NCBI GenBank assembly: GCA_958449275.1
Contig: CAUDHE010000008.1
Coordinates: 1 to 41,272, forward strand
DNA length: 41,272 nucleotides
Source of the DNA: an uncultured Alistipes sp.
GTDB taxonomy: Bacteria > Bacteroidota > Bacteroidia > Bacteroidales > Rikenellaceae
Reading direction: 5' to 3'
Positions 33,393 to 41,272 of this stretch are shown one piece after another. Each line of letters begins with the position of its first letter. Position 1 is the stretch's first letter. The notes under the pieces were generated by a model, which ran no database searches, was not told where the DNA came from, and saw nothing but the letters and a program-made list of their open reading frames with translations. A program made the translations under genes and the position numbers.

Positions 33393-35312
33393 TTACTTCA
33401 CCTCCTCGAATTCCACGTCCTCGGGCTGCTGGGCGCCGCCGTTATCGGTTGTGCCGCCATTGGTTGCACCTCCCTGCTGCTGAGCGCCTTGCTGCGCACT
33501 CTGCTGGGCCTGCTGAGCCGAATAGATATCCTGCGAAGCGGCTTGCCATGCGTTGTTCAGCTCGGCGATGGCAGCGTCGATGGCAGCCACGTCCTGATTC
33601 TTGTGTGCCTCCTTCAGTTTGGCCAAAGCACCCTCGATGGCCGACTTCTTGTCGGCGGGAATCTTGTCGCCGTACTCCTTGAGCTGCTTCTCGGTGGCGA
33701 AGATGTTCGAGTCGGCGGCGTTGATCTTGTCCACACGCTCCTTCTCGGCCTTATCCTTGGCTTCGTTGGCCTTGGCCTCGTCGCGCATGCGCTGTATCTC
33801 CTGCTCGGTAAGGCCGCTCGAAGCCTCGATGCGTATCTTCTGCTCCTTGCCCGTACCCTTGTCCTTGGCCGATACGTTCAGAATACCGTTGGCATCGATA
33901 TCGAAAGTCACCTCGATCTGCGGTACTCCGCGCGGAGCGGCGGGGATGCCGTCGAGATGGAAATGTCCGAGCGACTTGTTGTCGCGTGCCATGGGACGCT
34001 CGCCCTGACATACGTTGATCTCTACCGACGGCTGGTTGTCGGCCGCCGTCGAGAACACCTCGCTCTTGCGGGTGGGGATGGTGGTATTGGCCTCGATGAG
34101 CTTGGTCATCACGCCGCCCAAAGTCTCGATACCGAGCGACAGCGGAGTAACGTCGAGCAGCAACACATCCTTGACCTCGCCCGTAAGCACGCCGCCCTGA
34201 ATGGCCGCACCGATAGCTACCACCTCGTCTGGGTTCACCGACTTGTTGGGAGCCTTGCCGAAGAACTTCTCCACGATCTGCTGAATGGCAGGAATACGGG
34301 TAGAACCGCCCACGAGGATAACTTCGTCGATATCGCTCGCCTGAAGACCCGCGTCGCGCAAAGCCAGCTTGCAAGGCTCGACGGTCTTTTGGATCAGATG
34401 ATCGCACAGCTGCTCGAACTTGGCGCGCGTGAGTGTCATCACGAGGTGCTGCGGGATGCCGTTCACGGGCATGATATAAGGCAGATTGATCTCGGTGGTG
34501 GTCGACGACGAGAGTTCGATCTTGGCCTTCTCGGCAGCCTCTTTCAAACGCTGCAAGGCCATCGGGTCCTGACGCAGGTCGATCTGATGCTCGGCCTTGA
34601 ACGCTTCGGCCATGTAGTCGATAAGCACGTGGTCGAAATCGTCACCGCCCAGGTGGGTGTCGCCGTTGGTAGATTTAACCTCGAAAACGCCGTCGCCCAA
34701 CTCCAGAATCGAGATATCGAACGTACCGCCGCCCAGGTCGTATACGGCTACTTTCATGTCCGAATCCTTCTTGTCCAGACCATAGGCCAAAGCGGCGGCC
34801 GTCGGCTCGTTGATGATTCGGCGAACCTTCAGACCCGCGATCTCGCCAGCCTCCTTGGTGGCCTGACGCTGCGAATCCGAGAAGTATGCGGGAACCGTTA
34901 TGACGGCCTCGCTAACCTCCTGGCCCAAATAATCCTCAGCCGTCTTTTTCATCTTCTGAAGAATGATGGCCGAGATCTCCTGCGGGGTGTACTGACGGCC
35001 GTCGATATCGACGCGCGGAGTGTTGTTGTCGCCCTTCACGATCGAATAGGGTGCGCGCGTGATGTCGGCCGTGACCTTGTCGTACTGTTCTCCCATGAAA
35101 CGCTTGATCGAGAACACCGTTCGCTTGGGATTGGTGATAGCCTGACGCTTGGCGGGATCGCCCACCTTACGCTCCGAATTGTCGGTAAACGCCACTACCG
35201 AAGGCGTGGTGCGGTGCCCCTCCGAATTGGGGATAACCACGGGCTCGTTGCCCTCCATTACAGCTACGCATGAATTAGTCGTACCTAAGTCAATACCAAT
35301 AATCTTTCCCAT
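33393..35312 (-). CDS. dnaK: Chaperone DnaK (Hsp70)
   Basis: ATP-dependent chaperone for nascent, misfolded or heat-damaged proteins, working with DnaJ and GrpE in the cytosol. The 639-aa sequence has the full Hsp70 layout: phosphate loop IGIDLGTTNSCVAVMEG, VPAYFSDSQRQATK, IINEPTAAALAYGLD, VYDLGGGTFDISILE, adenosine motif LVGGSTRIPAIQQ, then the substrate domain with LLLDVTPLSLGIET. The Gln/Gly-rich tail ends EDVEFEEVK. No dnaJ or grpE is adjacent. The antisense strand of the gene is open for 627 codons, which is a coding shadow. Confidence 0.98.
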   Translation of the reverse strand: MGKIIGIDLGTTNSCVAVMEGNEPVVIPNSEGHRTTPSVVAFTDNSERKVGDPAKRQAITNPKRTVFSIKRFMGEQYDKVTADITRAPYSIVKGDNNTPRVDIDGRQYTPQEISAIILQKMKKTAEDYLGQEVSEAVITVPAYFSDSQRQATKEAGEIAGLKVRRIINEPTAAALAYGLDKKDSDMKVAVYDLGGGTFDISILELGDGVFEVKSTNGDTHLGGDDFDHVLIDYMAEAFKAEHQIDLRQDPMALQRLKEAAEKAKIELSSSTTTEINLPYIMPVNGIPQHLVMTLTRAKFEQLCDHLIQKTVEPCKLALRDAGLQASDIDEVILVGGSTRIPAIQQIVEKFFGKAPNKSVNPDEVVAIGAAIQGGVLTGEVKDVLLLDVTPLSLGIETLGGVMTKLIEANTTIPTRKSEVFSTAADNQPSVEINVCQGERPMARDNKSLGHFHLDGIPAAPRGVPQIEVTFDIDANGILNVSAKDKGTGKEQKIRIEASSGLTEQEIQRMRDEAKANEAKDKAEKERVDKINAADSNIFATEKQLKEYGDKIPADKKSAIEGALAKLKEAHKNQDVAAIDAAIAELNNAWQAASQDIYSAQQAQQSAQQGAQQQGGATNGGTTDNGGAQQPEDVEFEEVK

Positions 35313-35886
35313 AATAGTAAATCTTTATTTGTTTTTATTCTCTTGCAATCCTTTAAATCAGCGACGCCCGTCGTTTCGCCGATCGGGCTGTCGTCACGAA
35401 TACGAACAAAGGCTATACCAAAAAGATTTTACGCTCGGAAACAGCTGTTATGGCGCAAAACACTGCCAACAGACATGCCGCCGACTGCCATTTTGGCCGA
35501 TCGGACTGACACGGCAGATGATTTTCACCATCGTCGGAAAAATTAATCGGCCGAGATCGCTGCCTGCGTTCCGGCATCTGCGGTCTGCCGCGTGTGATGT
35601 CGGCAGACTGCGTGCGGCATTGCTTGTGCGGATAGCCGAAGCACAAGCGGACATACGAAAAACGGGCGCCCGAATCAATCGGACAACCCGTTTCGAAATC
35701 TCCGCTCCGCACGGCTGTTAAATCATATTCGCCGCAATGCCCTTGCCGACATCGCTCACCGTCTTCGGCATCCGCTGTTTCGCGCTGCCGAAGCATCCCC
35801 CAAAATAACCCGTGCGGAAAACGGCAGAGTCATACCTTATGCCGAGCCGCCTGCAGAAAAGCGCCCGACTCCCGCTCGACGAGCGA
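35313..35886. other. 574-base gap upstream of dnaK, no gene recognised
   Basis: Contains the dnaK leader and presumably its promoter, though no exact TAnnTTTG box is seen on the minus strand (taGcctttg, 35407-35415 region, has one base too many). Short open frames on both strands overlap each other and have no motif. The only clear structure is the terminator at 35656-35695. Confidence 0.5.
35656..35695 (-). terminator. Probable intrinsic terminator of the small DNA-binding protein gene
   Basis: On the minus strand CGAAACGGG pairs with CCCGTTTTTCG across a 20-base loop that is itself partly self-complementary; the far arm holds five T. It lies between the 81-aa gene and dnaK and would end the leftward transcript of the former. 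Confidence 0.55.
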
Positions 35887-36132
35887 TTATTTGTTCTCGT
35901 TCAGGATGCGCATGGCCGCATCGAGAATGGCGGTATCGTCCAAAGTTACCACACCGCCGTCAGGACCTTGTTCAATATGTATACCGACACCTGATTTGGC
36001 GTCCAGATGCTTACCGCCGAAATAGTTGCGAACAGATTCTACATCGATCCCGAGCTCATCGGCTATGCGCTGTGAACTTCCGCTGGGCAACTTGTCTTTA
36101 ATGCGACGCAGTTCGTTGAATGTGATAATCAT
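35887..36132 (-). CDS. Small conserved DNA-binding protein
   Basis: An 81-aa protein of a family widespread in Bacteroidota. The first half is helix-turn-helix-like (ELRRIKDKLPSGSSQRIADE, then LGIDVESVRNYFGG). The second half, VGIHIEQGPDGGVVTLDDTA, is the family's conserved segment. I start at the ATG 36132 (MIITFNELRRIK), where homology-like sequence begins; 26 further upstream codons look non-coding. It probably regulates transcription, target unknown. Confidence 0.75.
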   Translation of the reverse strand: MIITFNELRRIKDKLPSGSSQRIADELGIDVESVRNYFGGKHLDAKSGVGIHIEQGPDGGVVTLDDTAILDAAMRILNENK

Positions 36133-36318
36133 AATGAATCTATTTTTAGGTTTGTACAAGTCTTCGTTTCCTTTGCAACATAAAGTTACGATTATTTTTC
36201 GGTTTGACAAAATTTAAGTGCAAAAAACGCAAAAAAAAGGATCATCGTCGCATGATGATCCTCTTTGTCGCATATCGAAGTCCGAATCCGCCATACGGCG
36301 AAGCCGACCGCGATCGGG

Positions 36319-37896
36319 TTACTCCTCGGCCTTGGCCTCGATGAATATTTGCCACAGCAAAGGCGTGTATGGCAGCACCTCGGTGGTTATCGTGGTCGTG
36401 GTGGTAGTGTCGTCGGTCCCCGAGCCGTAGTAATTGTTATAATAGGGGCTGTACAGGTAGTTGTTGTAATAATCTCCGTATCCGTAGCCGCCGTATCCGT
36501 AACCGCCGTAATAACTGTTGTAATAGTTGTTATAATAGCTGTTGCCGTAGTAGCTGTTGTAATAATTGTAATAGTTGAGATAATCGTAGTAGTTGTAGCC
36601 TCCTGACGTCGAAGTCGAAGTGGTACCCGAGCGTCCCACTGCGCCGTAGGCGTTCGACGAAGCGGTGAGAATTACGTTCCATGCCCCCAGCTTCATCTGC
36701 GGTATGGCATAAAGCCATGCGTCCACATAACTGTTGGCGGTGGTATTCTCGTCGGTGACGAAAGACAGAGCCTCGCCATCGTCGTCCGTCGCGTCATCGT
36801 ATACGATCTTTTTCACCTCGGGGATATTGGTATCCACCACGAAGCCGTCCAACAGACGCGTCACATACCACACCTTGGCCGTAGATACCGAATCCAGCGG
36901 ATCGGCGTCGGCGGGATCGAGTCCCTTGCCGAACCGTTCCAGCAGGGCATCGTCGATCTCCTTGTTTATCTGCGCCAAACCCTTGGTACCGTATATCTTG
37001 CCGTATTTGTATTCGGTTTGGCCTTCGTAGACCATCGTATCGCGGCCTATGCAGTCGAAATCCAGCCCCTTCTCGGGAGTGTAGAGATAGTTTATGTAGA
37101 GCGCGGCGATGGAATCCACGGCCAAATGCCACTTGTCGTCATACACCGTCTTCTCGGTCTCCTCGTCTGCGCGGGTGACCGAACGCTTGAACGTGCGGCG
37201 CAGCATGGCAGCCTCCTCGTCCTTCTTTTCGGGGGCCAAACCGCCGTTCACCTCGGCGAAAGCCTTCACCCAACGGTCTTCGTAAGCCAGCGGATTGTTC
37301 ACATGTCCCCATACCTCGACATCGACTATCGTGGGGCGGTTGGCATCCAGTCTGAACTGGCCCTCGTAACCTCCGTCACCGCCCATGCCGCCCGATCCCG
37401 CGGCGATCGACGAGGGCAGATAGAGGCGCATCTTGGTTCCGTAACGCACCGAGTACTCCCGATCGCCTATCTTCAGTTTGTTGCGTATGGCCATGTAGGT
37501 TCCCTCGAGCATCGAAGTGTTGTTCTCGCCGCAATAGAGGAAAAACGGGGTGTAGTGAGTATGATCGGTGTACGAATTCTGCAATCGCGCCAACTCCGAA
37601 CTGCGCGTCATGACCACGTTGCCCGCCAGGTCGCGGCAGGTGACATTGAACCACAGCCAAGCGTTTTCGTGTCTTACGGGCAGGCTGTCGGCCGCGCCCT
37701 CGTCCAAAAGCTCGACATAATATTCTCCCGTCGGCTGGAAATTCTCCAACAGATCGGGACGGTTGATCTCCATCCACGACTGCAATGCGATCTTCTCCAC
37801 CTCCTCGAAGCCCATCTCCGTCGAATCGACGCACGATACGGGAATCAGGGCCGAAGCGACGGCCGCCATGCAGAATAAACGATTTATAAATTTCAT
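36319..37896 (-). CDS. Lipoprotein with a Tyr/Asn/Gly-rich tract
   Basis: A 525-aa predicted lipoprotein: signal peptide with lipobox LIPVSC (Cys at about 22). The body has an FKBP-like look in places (EYYVELLDEGAADSLPVRHE), but no complete domain is recognised. A Gly-rich loop lies at about 170-180. Residues 432-490 form a low-complexity tract with 28 tyrosines in 59 residues, mixed with Asn, Gly and Ser (NYYNYYNSYYGNSYYNNYYN), followed by DD and six threonines. The end (VLPYTPLLWQIFIEAK) is hydrophobic. It lies downstream of an FKBP-like lipoprotein gene and probably shares its operon. The function is unknown; the tract could be sticky or surface-exposed. Confidence 0.75.
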   Translation of the reverse strand: MKFINRLFCMAAVASALIPVSCVDSTEMGFEEVEKIALQSWMEINRPDLLENFQPTGEYYVELLDEGAADSLPVRHENAWLWFNVTCRDLAGNVVMTRSSELARLQNSYTDHTHYTPFFLYCGENNTSMLEGTYMAIRNKLKIGDREYSVRYGTKMRLYLPSSIAAGSGGMGGDGGYEGQFRLDANRPTIVDVEVWGHVNNPLAYEDRWVKAFAEVNGGLAPEKKDEEAAMLRRTFKRSVTRADEETEKTVYDDKWHLAVDSIAALYINYLYTPEKGLDFDCIGRDTMVYEGQTEYKYGKIYGTKGLAQINKEIDDALLERFGKGLDPADADPLDSVSTAKVWYVTRLLDGFVVDTNIPEVKKIVYDDATDDDGEALSFVTDENTTANSYVDAWLYAIPQMKLGAWNVILTASSNAYGAVGRSGTTSTSTSGGYNYYDYLNYYNYYNSYYGNSYYNNYYNSYYGGYGYGGYGYGDYYNNYLYSPYYNNYYGSGTDDTTTTTTITTEVLPYTPLLWQIFIEAKAEE

Positions 37897-37957
37897 ATCA
37901 AAAATAACGTTGAATCATAACACATTCGCGTCGCTCGCGCCGCCGCGGTCCTCGGCA

Positions 37958-38581
37958 TCACCATGCCGTCCGACTCTTGTTCACTTTGTTCACGGTATAC
38001 ATCCACACTATTGCCGACTCTTTGGGCACCACGCCGACCACATCGTCGCCGTAAGCCATGTCGAAAGTCATGTATACCTCTGCCTCGTCGCCTTCGCGAC
38101 ACCCTTCTAACGACAAAGCGACACCTTTTATTATATCCGTCGCGCCCAATTTCACCCGCAGCGGGTCGGTGGTCCAATATTCGGCATTGAGTCCCGCCTC
38201 CGCAAGCGTTGCTATGGTCTCGGCATCGTTGGAAGCATACACCGATTCGGTGCGCGGCACGCCGCCCGTAAAAATATAGGCCGTATAGGTCAGCTCCACC
38301 TCGTCGCCCGATTGCGCCGACGGACGTTCGTCGCGGTCTCCGTCATAGTAGTTGGATATGTAGCGATATACGTTGCGGCCTATCACGTCGTAAAACGGCG
38401 GGTCGATGTCGAGAGAGGTTTCGGCCTCCTCGGCCGAGATCAGCCGCGGCACGTGAGCCGAGGTGAGATATCTCACTATGGCACTGCGCTGCGACTCGGT
38501 CGCATCGTCATCGTCGGCACACGACGCAAGCGGCATGACGCACGCCGCAAAAAACATCGCTATCCAGAATTGCAACTTCAT
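37958..38581 (-). CDS. FKBP-type peptidyl-prolyl isomerase-like lipoprotein
   Basis: A 207-aa exported lipoprotein (lipobox PLASC) with one FKBP-like domain in the C-terminal half: GDEVELTYTAYIFTGGVPRT, VKLGATDIIKGVALSLEGCR, and VYMTFDMAYGDDVVGVVPKE. The FKBP pattern (G.EV.V.Y.g.l..G, ...vI.G...gl..m..Ge...v) is clear, though several active-site aromatics differ, so catalysis is uncertain. It should act as a periplasmic folding helper. The ATG at 38581 has a -7 box, TACATTTG, 15 bases upstream (38596-38603 on the minus strand). Upstream in-frame codons lack a signal peptide. Confidence 0.75.
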   Translation of the reverse strand: MKLQFWIAMFFAACVMPLASCADDDDATESQRSAIVRYLTSAHVPRLISAEEAETSLDIDPPFYDVIGRNVYRYISNYYDGDRDERPSAQSGDEVELTYTAYIFTGGVPRTESVYASNDAETIATLAEAGLNAEYWTTDPLRVKLGATDIIKGVALSLEGCREGDEAEVYMTFDMAYGDDVVGVVPKESAIVWMYTVNKVNKSRTAW

Positions 38582-38678
38582 AACCTCCAATCGTGCAAAT
38601 GTATGAAAAAATATTCGTTCGACCAATTACACGCCCGTTTTTATCCTCGCGGCAATGCCGACCGAGGCCGACGCGAAG

Positions 38679-39266
38679 TCACAAACGACGCAACGCCTGA
38701 CGTACGGCCTCCTCGACGCTTATCGAGGGCGACTCCTTCATCACGGCTTTCACCACCTTCTCCGACGCGCTCTTCTGGAAACCGAGCATGACCAATGCCG
38801 ACATGGTCTCGTCGTATGTTCCGCTGCCGCCTACCGCCGGCAATGCGGCGTTGTTGCCGCCCGCCATGTCGACCATCTTGCCGCTCAGCTCGACTATTAT
38901 CTTCTGTGCCGTCTTGAGTCCCAATCCTTTGACGTTCTTCAGCAGAACGGCGTTTTCGGTGGCGATTATGTTGCGCAGTTCGTCGGTCGTATATGTCGAG
39001 AGTATCATGCGGGCCGTATTGCCGCCCACGCCCGACACGCTGATGAGGTTGCGGAACAATTCGCGTTCCGGAGCGGTGGCGAAGCCGTACAGCGCCTGCA
39101 CATCCTCGCGAACGATGAAGTGAACGTAGAGACGTGCCGCAGATTCGTGCTCGATGGCCGCAAAGGTCTGCAATGATATGTTTATGTAATATCCCACGCC
39201 GCCTGCATCGATGACAGCGTAAGTCGGTGCCAGATCGGCCACCGTTCCCGAAATATATTCGTACAT
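38679..39266 (-). CDS. ruvA: Holliday junction DNA helicase subunit RuvA
   Basis: Binds four-way junctions and guides RuvB during branch migration in recombination repair. The 195-aa protein has the N-terminal OB fold (MYEYISGTVADLAPTYAVID), tandem helix-hairpin-helix motifs (LISVSGVGGNTARMIL; VKGLGLKTAQKIIVEL), and the C-terminal RuvB-binding domain (EKVVKAVMKESPSISVEEAV). No ruvB or ruvC is nearby. The divergent ompH gene starts 177 bases away. Confidence 0.96.
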   Translation of the reverse strand: MYEYISGTVADLAPTYAVIDAGGVGYYINISLQTFAAIEHESAARLYVHFIVREDVQALYGFATAPERELFRNLISVSGVGGNTARMILSTYTTDELRNIIATENAVLLKNVKGLGLKTAQKIIVELSGKMVDMAGGNNAALPAVGGSGTYDETMSALVMLGFQKSASEKVVKAVMKESPSISVEEAVRQALRRL

Positions 39267-39379
39267 GCTTTACAATAATTTACCGCGTCCGCAGATCCCG
39301 TGCGCCGCTTATGCGGTGCATTAAATCATGGTGTCGCGCAATTTTAGCTGCTTATACGACAAAAATAAAGATTTTTTTT

Positions 39380-39387
39380 TACCTTTG
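39380..39387 (+). promoter_or_regulatory. -7 promoter box of the ompH/skp gene
   Basis: TACCTTTG fits TAnnTTTG and follows a run of nine T, 56 bases before the ATG. Confidence 0.6.
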
Positions 39388-39443
39388 TGAATCAATAAGT
39401 ATTTAATTTAAGAATTTTTCAAATATACGTACAACGAAAGAGT

Positions 39444-40037
39444 ATGAAAAAAGTTTTTTGGACTTTGCTCGCAGCCTCGCTCACCTTTGCGGCATGCGAT
39501 AACAAAACGGCCACCGCCGAGAACGAACCCCAAGCCGTAGAGGCCGTTACGGGAGGCGACATAGCGTTCGTGAGAATCGATTACGTTCTCGCTCAGAGCG
39601 AAATATACAAAACCGAAGGCGTCGCGCTTCAGGAAAAGACCGAGAAAGCGCAGAACGCATGGGCACAGAAAGAGAAGAACTTGCAATACGAAGCCGCTCA
39701 GTTGCAGGAGAAATACAGCAAAGGTCTCGTCACCACCGCCGACGCGCAGAAGCAGCAGCAGGCCATAGAGAAAAAGGTGGCCAACTATCAGACCAACGCG
39801 CAGAAAGAGGCTCAGACTCTCGACGAGGAGAACTACGTGTTCACCAACCGCACTCAGGATCTGCTCATGCGCGCCATCAAGGATATCAACGCCGATCACA
39901 AATACAAACTCATTCTCAACGCCACGGCGTTGCTCGACGCTGCCGAGGCGCTCGATATCAGCGAAACGGTGCTGACCAAGGTTAACGAATTGTACGCCGC
40001 CGAGAAGGCAGATGCTGCCAAATCGGAGAAAAAATAG
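39444..40037 (+). CDS. OmpH/Skp-family periplasmic chaperone, lipoprotein form
   Basis: A 197-aa protein with a lipoprotein-like signal (lipobox TFAAC, Cys at 18), the Skp/OmpH core IAFVRIDYVLAQSEIYKTEG, and a long amphipathic, Gln/Lys/Glu-rich coiled coil (about 65-135) followed by KYKLILNATALLDAAEALDI. OmpH proteins hold unfolded outer-membrane proteins in the periplasm. The last residues are Lys/Ala-rich. It has its own promoter and terminator. It is not next to bamA or lpxD, its usual neighbours, so the exact role is less sure. Confidence 0.85.
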   Translation: MKKVFWTLLAASLTFAACDNKTATAENEPQAVEAVTGGDIAFVRIDYVLAQSEIYKTEGVALQEKTEKAQNAWAQKEKNLQYEAAQLQEKYSKGLVTTADAQKQQQAIEKKVANYQTNAQKEAQTLDEENYVFTNRTQDLLMRAIKDINADHKYKLILNATALLDAAEALDISETVLTKVNELYAAEKADAAKSEKK

Positions 40038-40057
40038 TCGATTGCATTCGTTCCCCT

Positions 40058-40096
40058 AACGACCGAGGTCCATCTGTGCGGCTTCGGTCGTTTTTT
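40058..40096 (+). terminator. Intrinsic terminator after the OmpH gene
   Basis: aacgaccga (40058-40066) pairs with tcggtcgtt (40084-40092), 17-base loop, followed by T4. Confidence 0.88.
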
Positions 40097-40159
40097 CATA
40101 CCTTTGGTTTCGCGTTGTGTCAAAAAACGGGCGAGCTTGCTTTTGCGCGCGCTAATTAG

Positions 40160-40167
40160 TATCTTTG
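40160..40167 (+). promoter_or_regulatory. -7 promoter box of cdaA
   Basis: TATCTTTG fits TAnnTTTG and lies 19 bases before the cdaA ATG. Confidence 0.65.
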
Positions 40168-40186
40168 TTCCCAAATCGAACCGAAA

Positions 40187-41026
40187 ATGGATTTCATACC
40201 GTTCACATTCATCGACTTCATCGATATTCTGCTCGTTGCGCTGTTCATGTTCGGGCTCTACCGCATGACTCGCGGTACGAATGCCCCCTACATACTTTCG
40301 GGTATCATAGTGATATATATAGTGTGGGTCGTCACGCGCGCGCTCAACATGGAATTGCTGTCCACCATCCTCGGACAGATAGTCAGCGTAGGTGTGATAG
40401 CCATCATAATCGTATTTCAGCCCGAGTTGCGCAGTTTCCTGCAAATGATCGGAATGCGACGCAAGGGATTCAATTTCATAAACAACATTTTCAATCAACG
40501 CCACGGCGCCGAGCCCACGCTCCAGCCCGTTATTACGGCCAGCATCGAAATGGCGGCCTCCAAGACGGGCGCGCTTATGGTACTGGCTCAGGAGAGCGAT
40601 CTGCGCGACATAATCGACGGCGGTATAACGCTCGATGCTCAGTTGTCGGTATCGTTGCTGGAGAACATCTTTTTCAAGAACGCTCCTCTCCACGACGGTG
40701 CAGCGGTCATCATGAACAACCGCGTAGTGGCTGCCAAGTGCATTCTGCCCGTGACGCAGTCGCCCGTGCCCAAGTCCTACGGCACGCGTCACCGCGCAGC
40801 CATCGGTATTACCGAAACGTCGGATGCCATCGTGGTGGTGGTTTCCGAGGAGACGGGAGGTATATCGGTTGCTTTCGGCGGCAAGATCGAACGTGACATT
40901 GCACCTCAAAATCTCGCTCAATCCATTTCGCGTCATTTCATAAATGCCGATTCGGATAAAAGGCAAAAGCATCGAAAAGATCGCGATACCGACAAATCGT
41001 TTTCCGATACCGACTCCAAGGCATAA
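40187..41026 (+). CDS. cdaA: Diadenylate cyclase CdaA (c-di-AMP synthase)
   Basis: Makes the second messenger c-di-AMP from two ATP, which controls potassium and osmotic balance and the cell wall in bacteria that have it. The 279-aa protein has three N-terminal membrane helices (about 10-25, 35-50, 62-78) and the DAC domain with its signature DGA (170-172) and RHR (201-203) motifs, both intact. The C-terminus is a charged, probably disordered tail (about 255-279). It has its own -7 box. No ybbR/cdaR gene is adjacent; the YbbR-like gene is 10 kb to the left. Confidence 0.95.
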   Translation: MDFIPFTFIDFIDILLVALFMFGLYRMTRGTNAPYILSGIIVIYIVWVVTRALNMELLSTILGQIVSVGVIAIIIVFQPELRSFLQMIGMRRKGFNFINNIFNQRHGAEPTLQPVITASIEMAASKTGALMVLAQESDLRDIIDGGITLDAQLSVSLLENIFFKNAPLHDGAAVIMNNRVVAAKCILPVTQSPVPKSYGTRHRAAIGITETSDAIVVVVSEETGGISVAFGGKIERDIAPQNLAQSISRHFINADSDKRQKHRKDRDTDKSFSDTDSKA

Positions 41027-41165
41027 CGAACGACTTCGGAAAAATAAATACGGTTCGAGTGCGGCCTGCCGCCGTCGGCGAACAGCCTTGCGGAGAGGTG
41101 CAGGGCATGCGTATAGCGTATAATAAAGGAAATGCAGGCAGAACTGCGCAGGGTCCGCAACTCGC

Positions 41166-41272
41166 TTAACACTCGTTTGCATTCTCCGCCGCCTGCCGCC
41201 CGCGGGCTGCCTGCCGCCTGTCGACGCGCATGCCGATATCGATTATATCGTTCAACGCTTCGCGCCGCAAAC
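41166..41272 (-). CDS. Possible end of a gene running off the window
   Basis: On the minus strand a frame enters from the window edge and ends at TAA 41166-41168, reading REALNDIIDIGMRVDRRQAA then RGRQAAENANEC. It looks coding because of its charged helical character, but it is too short to identify. No other gene is seen after cdaA. Confidence 0.3.
   Translation of the reverse strand, partial: LRREALNDIIDIGMRVDRRQAARGRQAAENANEC

Noticed and set aside
33390..35273. 627-codon open frame on the plus strand, antisense to dnaK
   Set aside because: It is a reverse-strand shadow of the highly conserved, codon-biased dnaK; such antisense frames are a known artefact of Hsp70 genes. No signal peptide, domain or ribosome site supports it.
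35413..35796. Small open frames between dnaK and the 81-aa gene
   Set aside because: They overlap on both strands, span a terminator, and have no motif or ribosome site.
1..41272. CRISPR arrays, tRNA or rRNA genes
   Set aside because: No spaced direct repeats and no tRNA- or rRNA-like segments were seen; the tandem repeats found are direct and unspaced.

Overview
This window comes from a bacterium of the phylum Bacteroidota, probably Bacteroidales and perhaps Rikenellaceae/Alistipes-like. The phylum call rests on the TAnnTTTG -7 promoter boxes in front of several genes, the fused SecDF, the lipoproteins, the YwqK/MORN and MG2/plug-type surface proteins, and the Bacteroidota-type integrase and mobilization genes. 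The genus-level guess is only an inference. No rRNA, tRNA or CRISPR array was seen.

Positions 1-23.7 kb are an accessory 'defence and mobility' region built from several modules. (1) A type III restriction-modification pair, mod-res (29-4234). (2) A membrane-protein gene interrupted by one in-frame stop (4419-5009). (3) An integrative mobilizable element: a tyrosine recombinase with an apparent N-terminal frameshift, an AlbA_2/GHKL-ATPase protein, a small HTH protein, an excisionase-like protein, a CHC2/Toprim primase, MobC, a relaxase and a membrane coiled-coil protein (5278-12615). (4) A visibly AT-rich, leftward type I R-M operon (13.2-21.9 kb): HTH regulator, hsdM, hsdS, prrC, hsdR, a 326-aa unknown protein and a decayed AlbA_2 gene. 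(5) A three-gene hipB-hipS-hipT toxin-antitoxin locus (22188-23669).

The most interesting system is the type I operon. Its gene order hsdM-hsdS-prrC-hsdR is that of the E. coli EcoprrI locus, and the PrrC homologue keeps its ATPase motifs and the Arg-Glu-His anticodon-nuclease triad. hsdS is split into two half-genes exactly at a run of nine G; changing that run to eight G fuses them into a normal two-domain specificity subunit of about 430 residues. The same hsdS carries three perfect 12-bp repeats encoding AELQ in its central spacer, like the TAEL repeats of EcoR124I. The locus therefore looks able to vary both its DNA specificity and its spacer length, while housing a tRNA nuclease that is held silent by the R-M complex in the known system. 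That is a plausible phase-variable, suicide-backed defence switch.

From 23.7 kb on, the window moves into a GC-richer, ordinary chromosome: a YwqK/MORN-repeat secreted protein, an MG2/plug-domain surface protein, and then a mainly leftward run of folP, coaE, a YbbR-like gene, secDF, dnaK, a small DNA-binding protein, a Tyr/Asn-rich lipoprotein, an FKBP-like lipoprotein and ruvA. It ends with rightward ompH/skp and cdaA (diadenylate cyclase). Several clear intrinsic terminators and -7 boxes delimit these units.
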